Shown here: piece after piece, positions 36,889 to 45,902 of the stretch
How the letters are laid out: each line of letters opens with the position of its first letter
Numbering within the stretch: position 1 is the stretch's first letter
Assembly (NCBI GenBank): GCA_964630905.1
Contig: CAZVWR010000012.1
Location: 13,343-77,342, forward strand
Direction: 5' to 3'
DNA length: 64,000 nt
Source: JAGOEX01 sp964630905
Lineage (GTDB): Bacteria > UBP6 > UBA1177
Notes under the pieces: generated by a model
The model's input: only the letters and a program-made list of their open reading frames with translations
Told to the model about the DNA's origin: nothing
Database searches by the model: none
Position numbers and translations under genes: made by a program

Positions 36889-38151
36889 ATGGAAATAGAA
36901 AAGTACTTGGCAAGAGAAAGCTTTGCAAAAATATTAACTTTAATTGGCAGTTTGAGTATTTTTCGTTCAACATTAGGCGATACAATAAAAATTAAAAAAG
37001 AAATTGGTAAGCCAATTAAAGAATGTAGTGCAAAAGAGTATACTCGGCTTACAATAAAGTATGTTTGTTTTTATACAGACAAACTGATTGAAGGTAAATA
37101 TAAACCAAAAGATGAATTTATTAATGACTGTGATTTAGAAAAACTTTCAGTTGAAGATATTGAGACTTTTTCAAAAGTTTTTATAAATCATGAATCAAAT
37201 GATTATTTAACCAGAAAAATAAGATCAAAAAATAAAACAGTTGGTGATTGTATAGAAGATAATGATGTTGAGTATGAAAATATTGAGAAAAGCAGTGATG
37301 AAAAATATTTTGAATACTTTCATCGACTGTCAGTTTTAAAAGAAGAAGAAGAAAATGAAAGGTACAAAAAAATATTCGGTTCAATAAAAGGATTGAATAG
37401 TTTTCCAGAAAATGTCATAAAAAATATAAAAAGTTCCTATATGCTTGGTGATTCTATTTCTTCGAAAATTGGTGATGCTGCAAGTATTGTAAAATCTGTA
37501 GAAAGTCCATGGGATAGAAGTTTTAACTCATCGCCAATCGGTGCAAGTGAAATTTTAAAAAAGTATGAGCTTGAAAAAGGAATTCCAGAGAAAAACAATC
37601 TTTATAAATCTATTGAAAAAGATATGGCTGAAATCAGCGAACAGGTGCAATCAGCAAAAGAAGCTCCATTTAAAAAGTTGGGTCAAAAGTTAGATAATCT
37701 GATTGATATTTCAAAAGATATGCTCAATTTTACCAATAGTGTTAACAAAACTCAGGTTGAAATGGCATCGTCAATTAAAGAATCTGCATCAGATGCATCA
37801 TTTTTTGCTAAAATAAGTATTTTTATTGCAATATTGCTTGCTTCGGTTTCTATTTTTATTGGAGAGTGCTCTTCAAGAAAAAACAATAAGGTATTTTTAG
37901 AAACACAAACAACTGCAATTTCGGCTGTGGAAGAATTAAAAGAAATCAAAAAAGAATTAAAAAAAATATCTGAGTCACAGAATTCTAAAATAGTAGCCAA
38001 AGAACTGAAAGCAATAAAAGAAGAGCTGAAATTAATAAAAGAGCAGCGAGACATAGTAAATAATAGAGAACTTAAACAAGTAATTGATAAGCAGCACAAA
38101 AAAGTGTCTGGTGAAATTCCAAAAATAAAAATGAAAAAATCCAATCCCTAA
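36889..38151 (+). CDS. Unknown single-pass membrane protein with C-terminal coiled coil
   Basis: 420 residues, no family recognised. A charged N-terminal region (1-300) precedes one TM helix at about 306-324 (ISIFIAILLASVSIFIG). After it comes a Lys/Glu-rich coiled coil with heptads such as ELKEIKKELKKI and ELKAIKEELKLIKEQ. Begins 3 bases after the KAP stop, so clearly one operon. It could anchor the NTPase at the membrane or act as its effector (inference). Very A+T-rich, consistent with transfer. Its stop overlaps the convergent exporter gene's stop. Confidence 0.7.
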   Translation: MEIEKYLARESFAKILTLIGSLSIFRSTLGDTIKIKKEIGKPIKECSAKEYTRLTIKYVCFYTDKLIEGKYKPKDEFINDCDLEKLSVEDIETFSKVFINHESNDYLTRKIRSKNKTVGDCIEDNDVEYENIEKSSDEKYFEYFHRLSVLKEEEENERYKKIFGSIKGLNSFPENVIKNIKSSYMLGDSISSKIGDAASIVKSVESPWDRSFNSSPIGASEILKKYELEKGIPEKNNLYKSIEKDMAEISEQVQSAKEAPFKKLGQKLDNLIDISKDMLNFTNSVNKTQVEMASSIKESASDASFFAKISIFIAILLASVSIFIGECSSRKNNKVFLETQTTAISAVEELKEIKKELKKISESQNSKIVAKELKAIKEELKLIKEQRDIVNNRELKQVIDKQHKKVSGEIPKIKMKKSNP

Positions 38152-39263
38152 ATATACTTCCTGAATCGTTTCATGGAGATGGCGAAGATGATTATTCCTG
38201 TTGCAAGCATGGCGGCAAGATGCGGTGCCAGGTCGGCAAAATGAGAGCCTTTGAGGAATAATCCTCTGACAATTATTAGAAAGTGGGTGAGTGGTATGAC
38301 TTGTGCGATATACTGGAACACCACCGGCATATTCTCAACGGGGAAGACAAAGCCCGATAGATAGATGAAGGGCATCATTATAACGAACATGACTGTCATC
38401 ATTGCCTGCTGCTGAGTGGCTGAAACGGTGGAAACGAAAAGTCCGAGCCCGAGTGTGTTGAAAAGGAACAGGATAGCTCCGCAAAAAAGAAGAAAAAAGC
38501 TCCCTTTGAACGGAATTTTGAAAAGAAATATGGCTACGGCAGTTACAAGTGCGACATCAATAAGTCCGAAGATCAGAAAAGGGATGAGCTTCCCTGCAAG
38601 AACCGGACCTTTTTTTATCGGTGTGACAATGAGCTGTTCAATAGTTCCCATCTCTTTTTCACGCACTATCGCCATCGAAGTGAGCATTAAAGTTATTATC
38701 ATCAGAATGAGTCCCATTATCGCAGGAACCATGAAATTCCTCGTTTTCAGTTCAGGATTGTACAAAAGCCGCTGTTCAAGTTTTACCTGAGGAATAGTGT
38801 TCAGCCCGGTAACAGCCATTCTGTCAAGCAGTATTTTTGTGCTGAATCGTGCGGTGATCTGAGCGGCATAATTGAAAGTATTCGTGGCATAATTTGTGTC
38901 GCTTCCGTTAATTATAAGCTGAACATCAGTCCGCATTCCTTTTGCAATATTCCGGCCGAATCCGGATGGGATAACTATTGCCGCCTGAATTTCACCTTTT
39001 TCAAGTAGTTTATCTATATCACCGCTTTTATTGAGATTTACCGTTCTTTCAAAGTACCATCCTGAAAAATAGCGGTCAAGATACTGCGCACTTTCATTAG
39101 ATCTGTCATAGTCACACACTGCAGTAGATATTCTTTCCACATCGAAATTCGCCGCATATCCAAGAACGATAAGCTGGATCACTGGAGCCATGAAAATGAT
39201 GCCGAACATCTTTTTATCTCTTTTCAGCTGAAGAAACTCCTTCCAGATCATGAACTTAAGCAT
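38148..39263 (-). CDS. ABC-2-type permease (YbhR-like)
   Basis: 371 residues. One TM at the N-terminus, a large extracytoplasmic domain (about 45-175), then five more TM helices with the coupling segment VREKEMGTIEQLIVTPIKKGP. This is the YhhJ/YbhR layout. Last gene of a tetR-MFP-ATPase-ATPase-permease-permease operon, 2 bases after its partner. Predicted inner-membrane half of a tripartite-like exporter for drugs or lipids. Confidence 0.9.
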   Translation of the reverse strand: MLKFMIWKEFLQLKRDKKMFGIIFMAPVIQLIVLGYAANFDVERISTAVCDYDRSNESAQYLDRYFSGWYFERTVNLNKSGDIDKLLEKGEIQAAIVIPSGFGRNIAKGMRTDVQLIINGSDTNYATNTFNYAAQITARFSTKILLDRMAVTGLNTIPQVKLEQRLLYNPELKTRNFMVPAIMGLILMIITLMLTSMAIVREKEMGTIEQLIVTPIKKGPVLAGKLIPFLIFGLIDVALVTAVAIFLFKIPFKGSFFLLFCGAILFLFNTLGLGLFVSTVSATQQQAMMTVMFVIMMPFIYLSGFVFPVENMPVVFQYIAQVIPLTHFLIIVRGLFLKGSHFADLAPHLAAMLATGIIIFAISMKRFRKYI

Positions 39264-39265
39264 AT

Positions 39266-40390
39266 CTACACCAGTTTAACCTTTTTAAGCCGTATGACCG
39301 AGATCGTGAGCAGAACAAACGAGAATATCGTCAGTGCCGCCAGATCACTCAGACCCGTATCAAAGCCGGAACCCCGCATGATGATGCCGCGAAGCAGATT
39401 CACAAAATATTTTGCAGGAACTATTGTCGTAATTGCTTGAATTATATAAGGCATTCCGGCGATCGGAAAAATGAATCCCGAAAGTAGAAGTGCCGGAAGC
39501 AGGCTTGAAAGAGATGCGGCAAAGAACGCAACCTGTTGAGAAGTAGTTATCGTGCTGATGAGAATCCCCTGTGCAAGAGCCGACATGATGAAAAGAGTTG
39601 CTGAAATGAAAAGCATGAGATATGAACCTTTGACTTCGACACCGAACGCCAGATAGCCCGTAACAAGGATGATAACGGTCGATAAAAGTGAGATCACAAG
39701 ATACGGAATGGTCTTGCCGATTATAACGGCAGTGGCGGAAAGCGGAGAGACAAGAAGCTGTTCCATAGTCCCTTTTTCCCTTTCCCTGACAACAGAAAGC
39801 GCCGTCGAGATCACACCTGTTATCATCAGAATGAAAACGATCAGACCCGCAACAAGAAACAGACTCGATTTCAGTTCAGGATTGTACCAGATCCTCGGTT
39901 CGATATTTACCGGAGGCTCTACTTTTCCTCCCATTCCAAAGACATATCTGCCGATGATCTTCTGTGAATAACTGTTAATGAATCCTGCAACATAGCCCTG
40001 AACGATGCCCGCACTTCTACCGTCAGAACCGTCTATCATTACCTGCACCTGAGTGCTTATGCCTGAAGAGACATCCTTCCCGAAACCTTCAGGGATTATT
40101 ATAACGGCATCAAGATTTCCCTTGTCAAGCTCTTTGTTAATTTCACCTCTGTTTTCAAATACTTGTCTGATCGTAAAATATTCAGTTGAACTAACTGCGG
40201 ACACAAGTTCCTGTGATTCTTCACTTCTATCGTTATCAAAAATACCGATCTGAATATCTGAAACATCAAAAGAAAGCACATATCCGAAAACAAGAAGGAG
40301 TGCCGCAGGAAAAAATGCAAGCATAAAAAGGGTGCGGGTGTCTCTTGCGATCTGGATGAACTCCTTTTTTACAACAGCTTTGACGCTCAT
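39266..40390 (-). CDS. ABC-2-type permease (YbhS-like)
   Basis: 374 residues, same layout as its partner: TM1, extracytoplasmic domain (about 45-180), five TM helices, and coupling segment VREREKGTMEQLLVSPLSATA. Overlaps the ATPase gene upstream by four bases (ATGA type). Forms the second half of the exporter pore. Confidence 0.9.
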   Translation of the reverse strand: MSVKAVVKKEFIQIARDTRTLFMLAFFPAALLLVFGYVLSFDVSDIQIGIFDNDRSEESQELVSAVSSTEYFTIRQVFENRGEINKELDKGNLDAVIIIPEGFGKDVSSGISTQVQVMIDGSDGRSAGIVQGYVAGFINSYSQKIIGRYVFGMGGKVEPPVNIEPRIWYNPELKSSLFLVAGLIVFILMITGVISTALSVVREREKGTMEQLLVSPLSATAVIIGKTIPYLVISLLSTVIILVTGYLAFGVEVKGSYLMLFISATLFIMSALAQGILISTITTSQQVAFFAASLSSLLPALLLSGFIFPIAGMPYIIQAITTIVPAKYFVNLLRGIIMRGSGFDTGLSDLAALTIFSFVLLTISVIRLKKVKLV

Positions 40391-41148
40391 GAACCTCTGT
40401 TGGCAAGAAAAATAAAAACATCTTCAAGTGTCGGTTCTTCGATTCCCGCCGCTTTATTTTCTTTCAGCATATCTTTCAGCGCTGAAGGCGTGTCCTCGGC
40501 AACGATGCTTCCGTCAACGATGAATGATATTCTGTGGCAGAACTCTGCTTCATCAAGAAAGTGAGTGGTGACAAAAACAGTTGTTCCGTTAACCGATAAG
40601 TCATTGATAATATTCCAGAAGTTTCTTCTCTGAATGGGATCTACTCCGGCTGTCGGTTCATCAAGGAATATTATCTCAGGCTCATGGATCATGGCGCACC
40701 CGAGGGCAAGTCTCTGCTGAAAACCTTTTGGAAGTTCTCCTGACGCAACATTGATGACCGCCGAAAGATCAAGAATTTCAGTAACTTCTTTGATCCTTTT
40801 TTTAAGATGGATCTTTTCAAGGCCGTATATTCCGCCGAAAAAAAAGAGATTTTCACTGACCGAAAGTTCTTCATAAAGAGAAAATTTCTGACACATATAC
40901 CCGATCCTTTTTTTGACACCTTCAGGATCATGCTCCACATCAGTTCCGGCAACAACAGCTTTGCCACCATCAGGCTCAAGAAGGCCGCAAAGCATTTTAA
41001 TTGTTGTAGATTTTCCAGCGCCGTTAGCTCCGAGAAATCCGTATATTTCACCTTTCCCGACATTAAAAGAAATGGCTTTGACCGCCTGAAAAGATCCGAA
41101 ATTCTTTTTCAGACCTGTAACTTCAATAGCGAATTCATTTCCGTTCAT
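40387..41148 (-). CDS. ABC transporter ATPase (C-terminal half of YbhF equivalent)
   Basis: 253 residues. Walker A GANGAGKSTT, degenerate signature LPKGFQQRL, Walker B IIFLDEPTAGVD and switch His in TTHFLDEAEF are visible. In E. coli YbhF the two ATPase domains are fused; here they are separate genes overlapping by four bases. The unusual signature (LPKGF for LSGG) suggests one ATP site has altered chemistry, which is an inference from the motif. Confidence 0.92.
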   Translation of the reverse strand: MNGNEFAIEVTGLKKNFGSFQAVKAISFNVGKGEIYGFLGANGAGKSTTIKMLCGLLEPDGGKAVVAGTDVEHDPEGVKKRIGYMCQKFSLYEELSVSENLFFFGGIYGLEKIHLKKRIKEVTEILDLSAVINVASGELPKGFQQRLALGCAMIHEPEIIFLDEPTAGVDPIQRRNFWNIINDLSVNGTTVFVTTHFLDEAEFCHRISFIVDGSIVAEDTPSALKDMLKENKAAGIEEPTLEDVFIFLANRGS

Positions 41149-42062
41149 ATCGAGTTCCTGTTTTCAAGAAGATCAATGAAAACATCTTCAAGTGACGGCT
41201 TGATCTCTTTTATCCGCATAACGCCCTCAACTTTGCCAATCAGATCTTTTATGAAAGAGCTGTCTTCACTTCTTTCCGTTCCTGCATGGAGAGTATTGCC
41301 GAATATCTGTACTGAGCTTATCCCGTCGCAGTTTTCAAGGAGAGTTTTCGTGTTTTGCACATCAAGTGAGACTATTTCAAAAAGTTTGTAATGGTATCTG
41401 CTTTTAACGCCTGCCGGAGTGTCACAGGCAATCAGAGAGCCCCTGTTCATGAAAGCAATACGGTCGCATTTCTCGGCTTCATCAATATAAGGGGTTGAAA
41501 TAATTATTGAAACACCCTGCGTTGAGATGTCTTTCAATATTTTCCAGAAATCCCTTCTTGCGACAGGGTCAACCCCGTTTGTCGGCTCATCAAGAAAGAT
41601 TATCTCAGGAGTATGAATAAGAGTGCAGGATAGTGCCAGTTTCTGTTTCATTCCACCTGACAGTGCTCCTGCCAGCCGGTCTTTGAAATTTGAAAGACCT
41701 GTGAATTCAAGCAGTTCATTTTTTTTAGCCGAATAATTTCTTACTTTATGGATATCTGCAAAAAAGTTTATGTTCTCAGAAACGGTCATGTCGGTGTAAA
41801 GCGAAAATTTCTGCGAAAGATAGCCGATTTTCGGAATAAGCTGATATTTATCTTTCACAGTATCAAATCCAAGCACTGTGCAGTTTCCTGATGACGGTTT
41901 CAGAAGTCCGCAGAAAAGCCGTATAAGAGTTGTTTTCCCTGCTCCGTCAGGGCCGATCATGCCGAAAGTTTCGCCCTTTTTCACTTCAAAAGAGACATTT
42001 GAAAGAGCTTGTTCAGACCCGTAAAAGTATGAAGCATTCTTTATTTCAAGAACAGTACTCAA
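41145..42062 (-). CDS. ABC transporter ATPase (N-terminal half of YbhF equivalent)
   Basis: 305 residues. Walker A GPDGAGKTTL, full signature ALSGGMKQKL, Walker B IIFLDEPTNGVD and a C-terminal extension with ISSVQIFGNTLHAG. The switch position reads STPYIDEAEK, lacking the usual His. Pairs with the next ATPase: this one has the canonical signature, the partner the canonical switch His, so the two probably act as an asymmetric heterodimer. Overlaps both neighbours by four bases. Confidence 0.92.
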   Translation of the reverse strand: MSTVLEIKNASYFYGSEQALSNVSFEVKKGETFGMIGPDGAGKTTLIRLFCGLLKPSSGNCTVLGFDTVKDKYQLIPKIGYLSQKFSLYTDMTVSENINFFADIHKVRNYSAKKNELLEFTGLSNFKDRLAGALSGGMKQKLALSCTLIHTPEIIFLDEPTNGVDPVARRDFWKILKDISTQGVSIIISTPYIDEAEKCDRIAFMNRGSLIACDTPAGVKSRYHYKLFEIVSLDVQNTKTLLENCDGISSVQIFGNTLHAGTERSEDSSFIKDLIGKVEGVMRIKEIKPSLEDVFIDLLENRNSI

Positions 42063-43036
42063 AATACCGCCTCAGTTTTATCAATTACTATATCAACAGG
42101 CATTCCGGGCTTGAAGATCCGGTCTTTGTTCTCAACGATCACCTTGAACTCATAAACCGTCTTCACCCGTTCATCGGCTGTCTGAATGGTTTTCGGCGTG
42201 AATTCCGCTTCTGATGATACTGCCGCAATTTTGCCGGGGAAGCTGATTCCTTCAAAAGTATCAACGAAAACCTGCACCAGAGAGCCGTTCTTTATGTGTC
42301 CGAGCTCTTTTTCAGGTACAAATGCCCTTATTTTAACTTTGCTCAGGTCACTTACGATCAATATCGCTGTGCCCGGACCTGTTATCTCTCCCGGTTCTGC
42401 AAGCCGGTGAAGGACAGTCCCATCAGCAGGAGAGACGATAACGCAGTCAGATATTTTCTTATTTAAAATGGCTTTTGATGCCTCTGCCTGCTTTACAGAC
42501 GCAGTAACTGAATCAATTTCCTCGATCTGTGCGCCGTTTTGAAGTTTTTCAAGAATATGCCGGCTCTGGTCAAGCTGAGACTGTGCCCTGTCGCGGACAA
42601 CTTTTATGTCATCGAGTTCTTTTTCAGTGACACTTCCCGTCTCAAACAGTTTTTCAAAACGTTCATATTCCTTATTCGCCTTATCGAGTGCGATCTGTGC
42701 CTGTTTATTTGATTCGGAAACTGAAGCAATATCCTCTTTTCGTGCACCGCTTTTTATCAGCCGCAGTTTCGCTTTTGCTCCGCTTATGACTGTTTCCGCC
42801 TGAGCAAGCTGAAGTTCGTAATCACGGCAATCGATTTTTGCAATAACAGAATCCTTTTTCAGTTCGTCGCCTTCGTCATAGTTGATCTCAGTTATTCTGC
42901 CACCGACAAGTGAAGAGATCCTTACATCTTTTGATTCAACAGTTCCGGAAAGGGTGAGCACAGTGGGTTCGACCTTTTGGCATGAAGAAAATACTGCAAA
43001 AATACAAATTATTGGAATTACTAAATATTTTCTCAT
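42059..43036 (-). CDS. HlyD-family membrane fusion lipoprotein (YbhG-like)
   Basis: 325 residues with an N-terminal signal and lipobox-like AVFSSC. A barrel-sandwich/lipoyl half (VGGRITEINYDEGDELKKDSV), a long coiled-coil hairpin (about 75-185), the second lipoyl half (IVSPADGTVLHRLAEPGE), and a beta-barrel domain follow. It would span the periplasm and couple the ABC pore to an outer-membrane channel. No TolC-type gene is in this operon. It follows the TetR gene by one base. Confidence 0.9.
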   Translation of the reverse strand: MRKYLVIPIICIFAVFSSCQKVEPTVLTLSGTVESKDVRISSLVGGRITEINYDEGDELKKDSVIAKIDCRDYELQLAQAETVISGAKAKLRLIKSGARKEDIASVSESNKQAQIALDKANKEYERFEKLFETGSVTEKELDDIKVVRDRAQSQLDQSRHILEKLQNGAQIEEIDSVTASVKQAEASKAILNKKISDCVIVSPADGTVLHRLAEPGEITGPGTAILIVSDLSKVKIRAFVPEKELGHIKNGSLVQVFVDTFEGISFPGKIAAVSSEAEFTPKTIQTADERVKTVYEFKVIVENKDRIFKPGMPVDIVIDKTEAVF

Positions 43037-43037
43037 T

Positions 43038-43619
43038 TTACCGTCCCCTTGCTTTATCGGTCAAGATTCCTTCAAAAATGACCATTCTGATCTGTTCAAT
43101 AAAATCTGTCGGACGCATGTTCAGTTCAGCAAACATTGAAGGATTGGCAAATCTTTGCAGTATTCCCATGAAAATACGGAGAAAAAGATCAACATTCAAA
43201 GAAGGATTGATGCTTCCGTCCAGTTTTCCCTGTTCGATGATATCCCCCATTCTTGCAAAGACAGTGAGTCTTTTTTCCTCGATCATGTTCCAGATATCAG
43301 GAAAATAGCTCATGTCACGCATCATTGCTTCGGAAACATCCTGATTTATCGTACCGAATATCTCAAACATTCCTTTGAGTTCACCGGACACAAGGGGACC
43401 CGAATCAAGTATCCTGTGGATGGCTGAAACCTTTTCAGTCGATATTCTGTCAACGCAGTCACGGATAAGTTCCTCTTTGGATGAATAGAGCTGGTAAATT
43501 GTTTTTTTGCTCATTTTGCACGCATTGGCAATTTCATCCATGCTCACCTTTTTAAAACCGTAAACAAAAAAAAGCTTTTTTGCCTCATTGAGCACCTGTT
43601 CTTTAAGCACATCACTCAT
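43038..43619 (-). CDS. TetR-family repressor of the exporter operon
   Basis: 193 residues. The N-terminal helix-turn-helix is FGFKKVSMDEIANACKMSKK in general layout (here AKKLFFVYGFKKVSMDEIA ... SKKTIYQLYSSKEEL). The C-terminal ligand-binding half is variable. Start at ATG 43619 with GGAGGTGA seven bases upstream. A palindrome overlapping its own promoter makes autoregulation of the whole exporter operon likely, as for CecR/YbiH and ybhGFSR in E. coli. Confidence 0.9.
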   Translation of the reverse strand: MSDVLKEQVLNEAKKLFFVYGFKKVSMDEIANACKMSKKTIYQLYSSKEELIRDCVDRISTEKVSAIHRILDSGPLVSGELKGMFEIFGTINQDVSEAMMRDMSYFPDIWNMIEEKRLTVFARMGDIIEQGKLDGSINPSLNVDLFLRIFMGILQRFANPSMFAELNMRPTDFIEQIRMVIFEGILTDKARGR

Positions 43620-43638
43620 CAAATCACCTCCAGAAACT

Positions 43639-43670
43639 ATGGAAACTCAAAAAACGAAATCAGTTTCCAT
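43639..43670. promoter_or_regulatory. Palindromic operator for the TetR-type repressor
   Basis: ATGGAAACT (43639-43647) and AGTTTCCAT (43662-43670) form a perfect 9-bp inverted repeat with a 14-base centre. It lies 20 bases upstream of the tetR start codon and its right arm overlaps the probable -10 element. Confidence 0.7.
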
Positions 43671-43696
43671 TTTGCCAGAGAGTAAGAAAAAGTCAA
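43668..43696 (-). promoter_or_regulatory. Probable promoter of the tetR-exporter operon
   Basis: On the minus strand TTGACT (43696-43691), 17-base spacer, AAAATG (43673-43668). The -10 is imperfect but sits inside the operator palindrome, so repressor binding would block it. Confidence 0.45.
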
Positions 43697-43841
43697 ATTT
43701 TTCTGTAGAAATCTTTTAAAGCATAAAAATTGATTTTTATTCTGCGAAAGTATATCTTCTCCTACGAAGCAACGATTATGCTTGCCCGGCAGGGTAAAAT
43801 GTCTGAATTCTATTTATTTGTTTATTGTCATTGGTGGTAAA

Positions 43842-44858
43842 ATGGTAAGAAAAAGAGTTATGGTAACTGAACTTGATGAAGGCGATATAATAATTCCTGA
43901 TTCAAATGTCTATTTCCTTGTGAGAAAATCGGCCGTAAAAACGGGGAAAAACGGTCAGAGGTACATGGATCTTGAGCTTTTCGATGGATTAAATCAGGTC
44001 AATGGCAAAGTGTGGGACATCAACCCCGAGACTGAAGAAGCTCTTCAACCGGGAAATGTTGTAAAGGTGCTGACAGGCAAAGTGACAAAGTATCAGGCGA
44101 ATACGCAGGTAGTGATAACTGATGCTGAAACTGTTCCGCCGGAAAAGATCGATTCAGAGTGCAGAGGTATTCTTCCTGAATCACCTTTTTCTTCAGATGA
44201 GTTGAGTGAAAGATGGAAAAATATCTCTTCAAAACTCAACGGATCTCACAGGAAAGTGATAGAAAATTTTGAGAAAAGCGGCAGGATATGGGAACTTTTC
44301 ACCGCGATCCCTGCCGGAAGGAGCATGCACCACGCCTACAGAAGAGGGCTGTGGGAACATTCGATGAATGTCGCAGAAATGGCTTTTGATATTGTTACGA
44401 AATATGAAAAAAGATATCCTGTCGATGTGTCTCTTGTTGTTCTGTCATCACTTATTCATGATATAGGCAAGGTTTTTGAATTTCAGATCAATGCGGCAAC
44501 TGCCATGGTTGAAAAATATTCCGACAGAGGCAAACTTCTCGGACATATCTACATGGGGGCGACCTGGGTTGAAAAGCTTGTTTCGACATGCTGTCCCGAA
44601 GATAATACTCTGAAAATGGAACTGCTTCACATAATGCTCAGCCATCACGGTGAGTATGAGTTCGGTTCACCTAAAAAACCGAAAACGATGGAAGCACTTA
44701 TCGTTTCGATGTGTGATAATCTTGATGCCAATCTCGATTCTGTAAATATCGGATTTTCAGGAGAGATGGAAGGCAGCTGGACAAAGCAGATATATATGAT
44801 GCAGAGAGCTTTTTATAAGAGAGAGCAAGGTTCTGACAATAAGGATATAAACGACTAA
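43842..44858 (+). CDS. YhaM-like 3'-5' exoribonuclease (OB fold plus HD domain)
   Basis: 338 residues from ATG 43842 (GGTGG four bases upstream); the frame extends further upstream without a better site. N-terminal OB-fold part (about 15-95), then an HD phosphohydrolase domain with LWEHSMNVAEMA and LIHDIGKVFEF, a distal LSHHGEYEFG, and D in MCDNLDANLD. This matches the YhaM/CBF1 family, which trims single-stranded RNA or DNA 3' ends with Mn2+. Followed 22 bases later by gap. Confidence 0.88.
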   Translation: MVRKRVMVTELDEGDIIIPDSNVYFLVRKSAVKTGKNGQRYMDLELFDGLNQVNGKVWDINPETEEALQPGNVVKVLTGKVTKYQANTQVVITDAETVPPEKIDSECRGILPESPFSSDELSERWKNISSKLNGSHRKVIENFEKSGRIWELFTAIPAGRSMHHAYRRGLWEHSMNVAEMAFDIVTKYEKRYPVDVSLVVLSSLIHDIGKVFEFQINAATAMVEKYSDRGKLLGHIYMGATWVEKLVSTCCPEDNTLKMELLHIMLSHHGEYEFGSPKKPKTMEALIVSMCDNLDANLDSVNIGFSGEMEGSWTKQIYMMQRAFYKREQGSDNKDIND

Positions 44859-44880
44859 TTTTATTTTGAAGGAGGCATCC

Positions 44881-45879
44881 ATGACCAAAGTTCGCGTGGC
44901 TATCAATGGTTTCGGGCGTATCGGAAGAGCGGTTTTCAGAATTGCTGAGAAAAGTGAAAAGATCGAGATAGTTGCGATCAACGATCTCACAGATCCGAAA
45001 ACTCTTGCACACCTTCTGAAATATGACTCTGTTCACGGAGTTTGGGATCACGAAGTTAAAGCAGGCGAGACATCGATCCTTGTTGATGGTAAAGAGATAA
45101 AGATCATCGCAGAAAAAGATCCTGCAAAACTTCCGTGGAAAGATCTTAAAGTTGATGCCGTTCTTGAATGCACAGGACTTTTCACAGAAAGAGCGAAAGC
45201 GGACCTTCATATTCAGGCAGGCGCAAAGAAAGTTCTCATTTCCGCTCCGGCTAAAGGAGAAGATCTTACAGTTGTTCTGGGTGTAAACGATTCGCTTTAT
45301 GATAAGGCAAAGCACAATGTTATTTCAAATGCATCGTGTACCACAAACTGTCTTGCACCGGTAACTCACATAATTAACAAGCATTTCGGTATCAAACACG
45401 GATTCATGACAACTATTCATTCATACACAAATGACCAGAGGATACTTGATCTTCCGCATAAAGACCTCAGAAGAGCAAGAGCCGGTGCGCTCAGCATGAT
45501 CCCGACAACAACGGGTGCGGCAAAAGCGATTGGTCTTGTCATTCCTGAACTCAAAGGAAAGCTTGACGGTATTTCCATCCGCGTTCCGACACCCAATGTC
45601 AGCGTTGTCGATGCGGTTTTTGTTCTTGCAAAGGAGACAACTGCCGAAGAAGTTAACAAACTGATGAAAGAATATGCAGACGGAGCGATGAAAGGTATAT
45701 TGAGATATTGCGATGAACCGCTTGTTTCAATAGATTTCAACGGAGATCCTCACTCTTCGATCCTTGATGCAAAAAGTACTGCCGTAATGCAGGGAACAAT
45801 GCTCAAGATCCTCAGCTGGTATGATAATGAATGGGGATACAGCAACAGGATGTACGATGTTCTGACAAAACTTTTCTGA
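44881..45879 (+). CDS. gap: Glyceraldehyde-3-phosphate dehydrogenase
   Basis: Glycolytic enzyme oxidising glyceraldehyde 3-phosphate with NAD+. 332 residues from ATG 44881, preceded by GGAGG at 44871-44875. Rossmann motif INGFGRIGRA, catalytic Cys153 in SNASCTTNC, the substrate-loop TTTGAAKAIGLVIPEL, and C-terminal WYDNEWGYSNRM are standard. The Asp after strand 2 (INDL) favours NAD+ over NADP+. pgk follows after 23 bases. Confidence 0.97.
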   Translation: MTKVRVAINGFGRIGRAVFRIAEKSEKIEIVAINDLTDPKTLAHLLKYDSVHGVWDHEVKAGETSILVDGKEIKIIAEKDPAKLPWKDLKVDAVLECTGLFTERAKADLHIQAGAKKVLISAPAKGEDLTVVLGVNDSLYDKAKHNVISNASCTTNCLAPVTHIINKHFGIKHGFMTTIHSYTNDQRILDLPHKDLRRARAGALSMIPTTTGAAKAIGLVIPELKGKLDGISIRVPTPNVSVVDAVFVLAKETTAEEVNKLMKEYADGAMKGILRYCDEPLVSIDFNGDPHSSILDAKSTAVMQGTMLKILSWYDNEWGYSNRMYDVLTKLF

Positions 45880-45902
45880 TAACTCAATTAACGGAGACTC
45901 AT

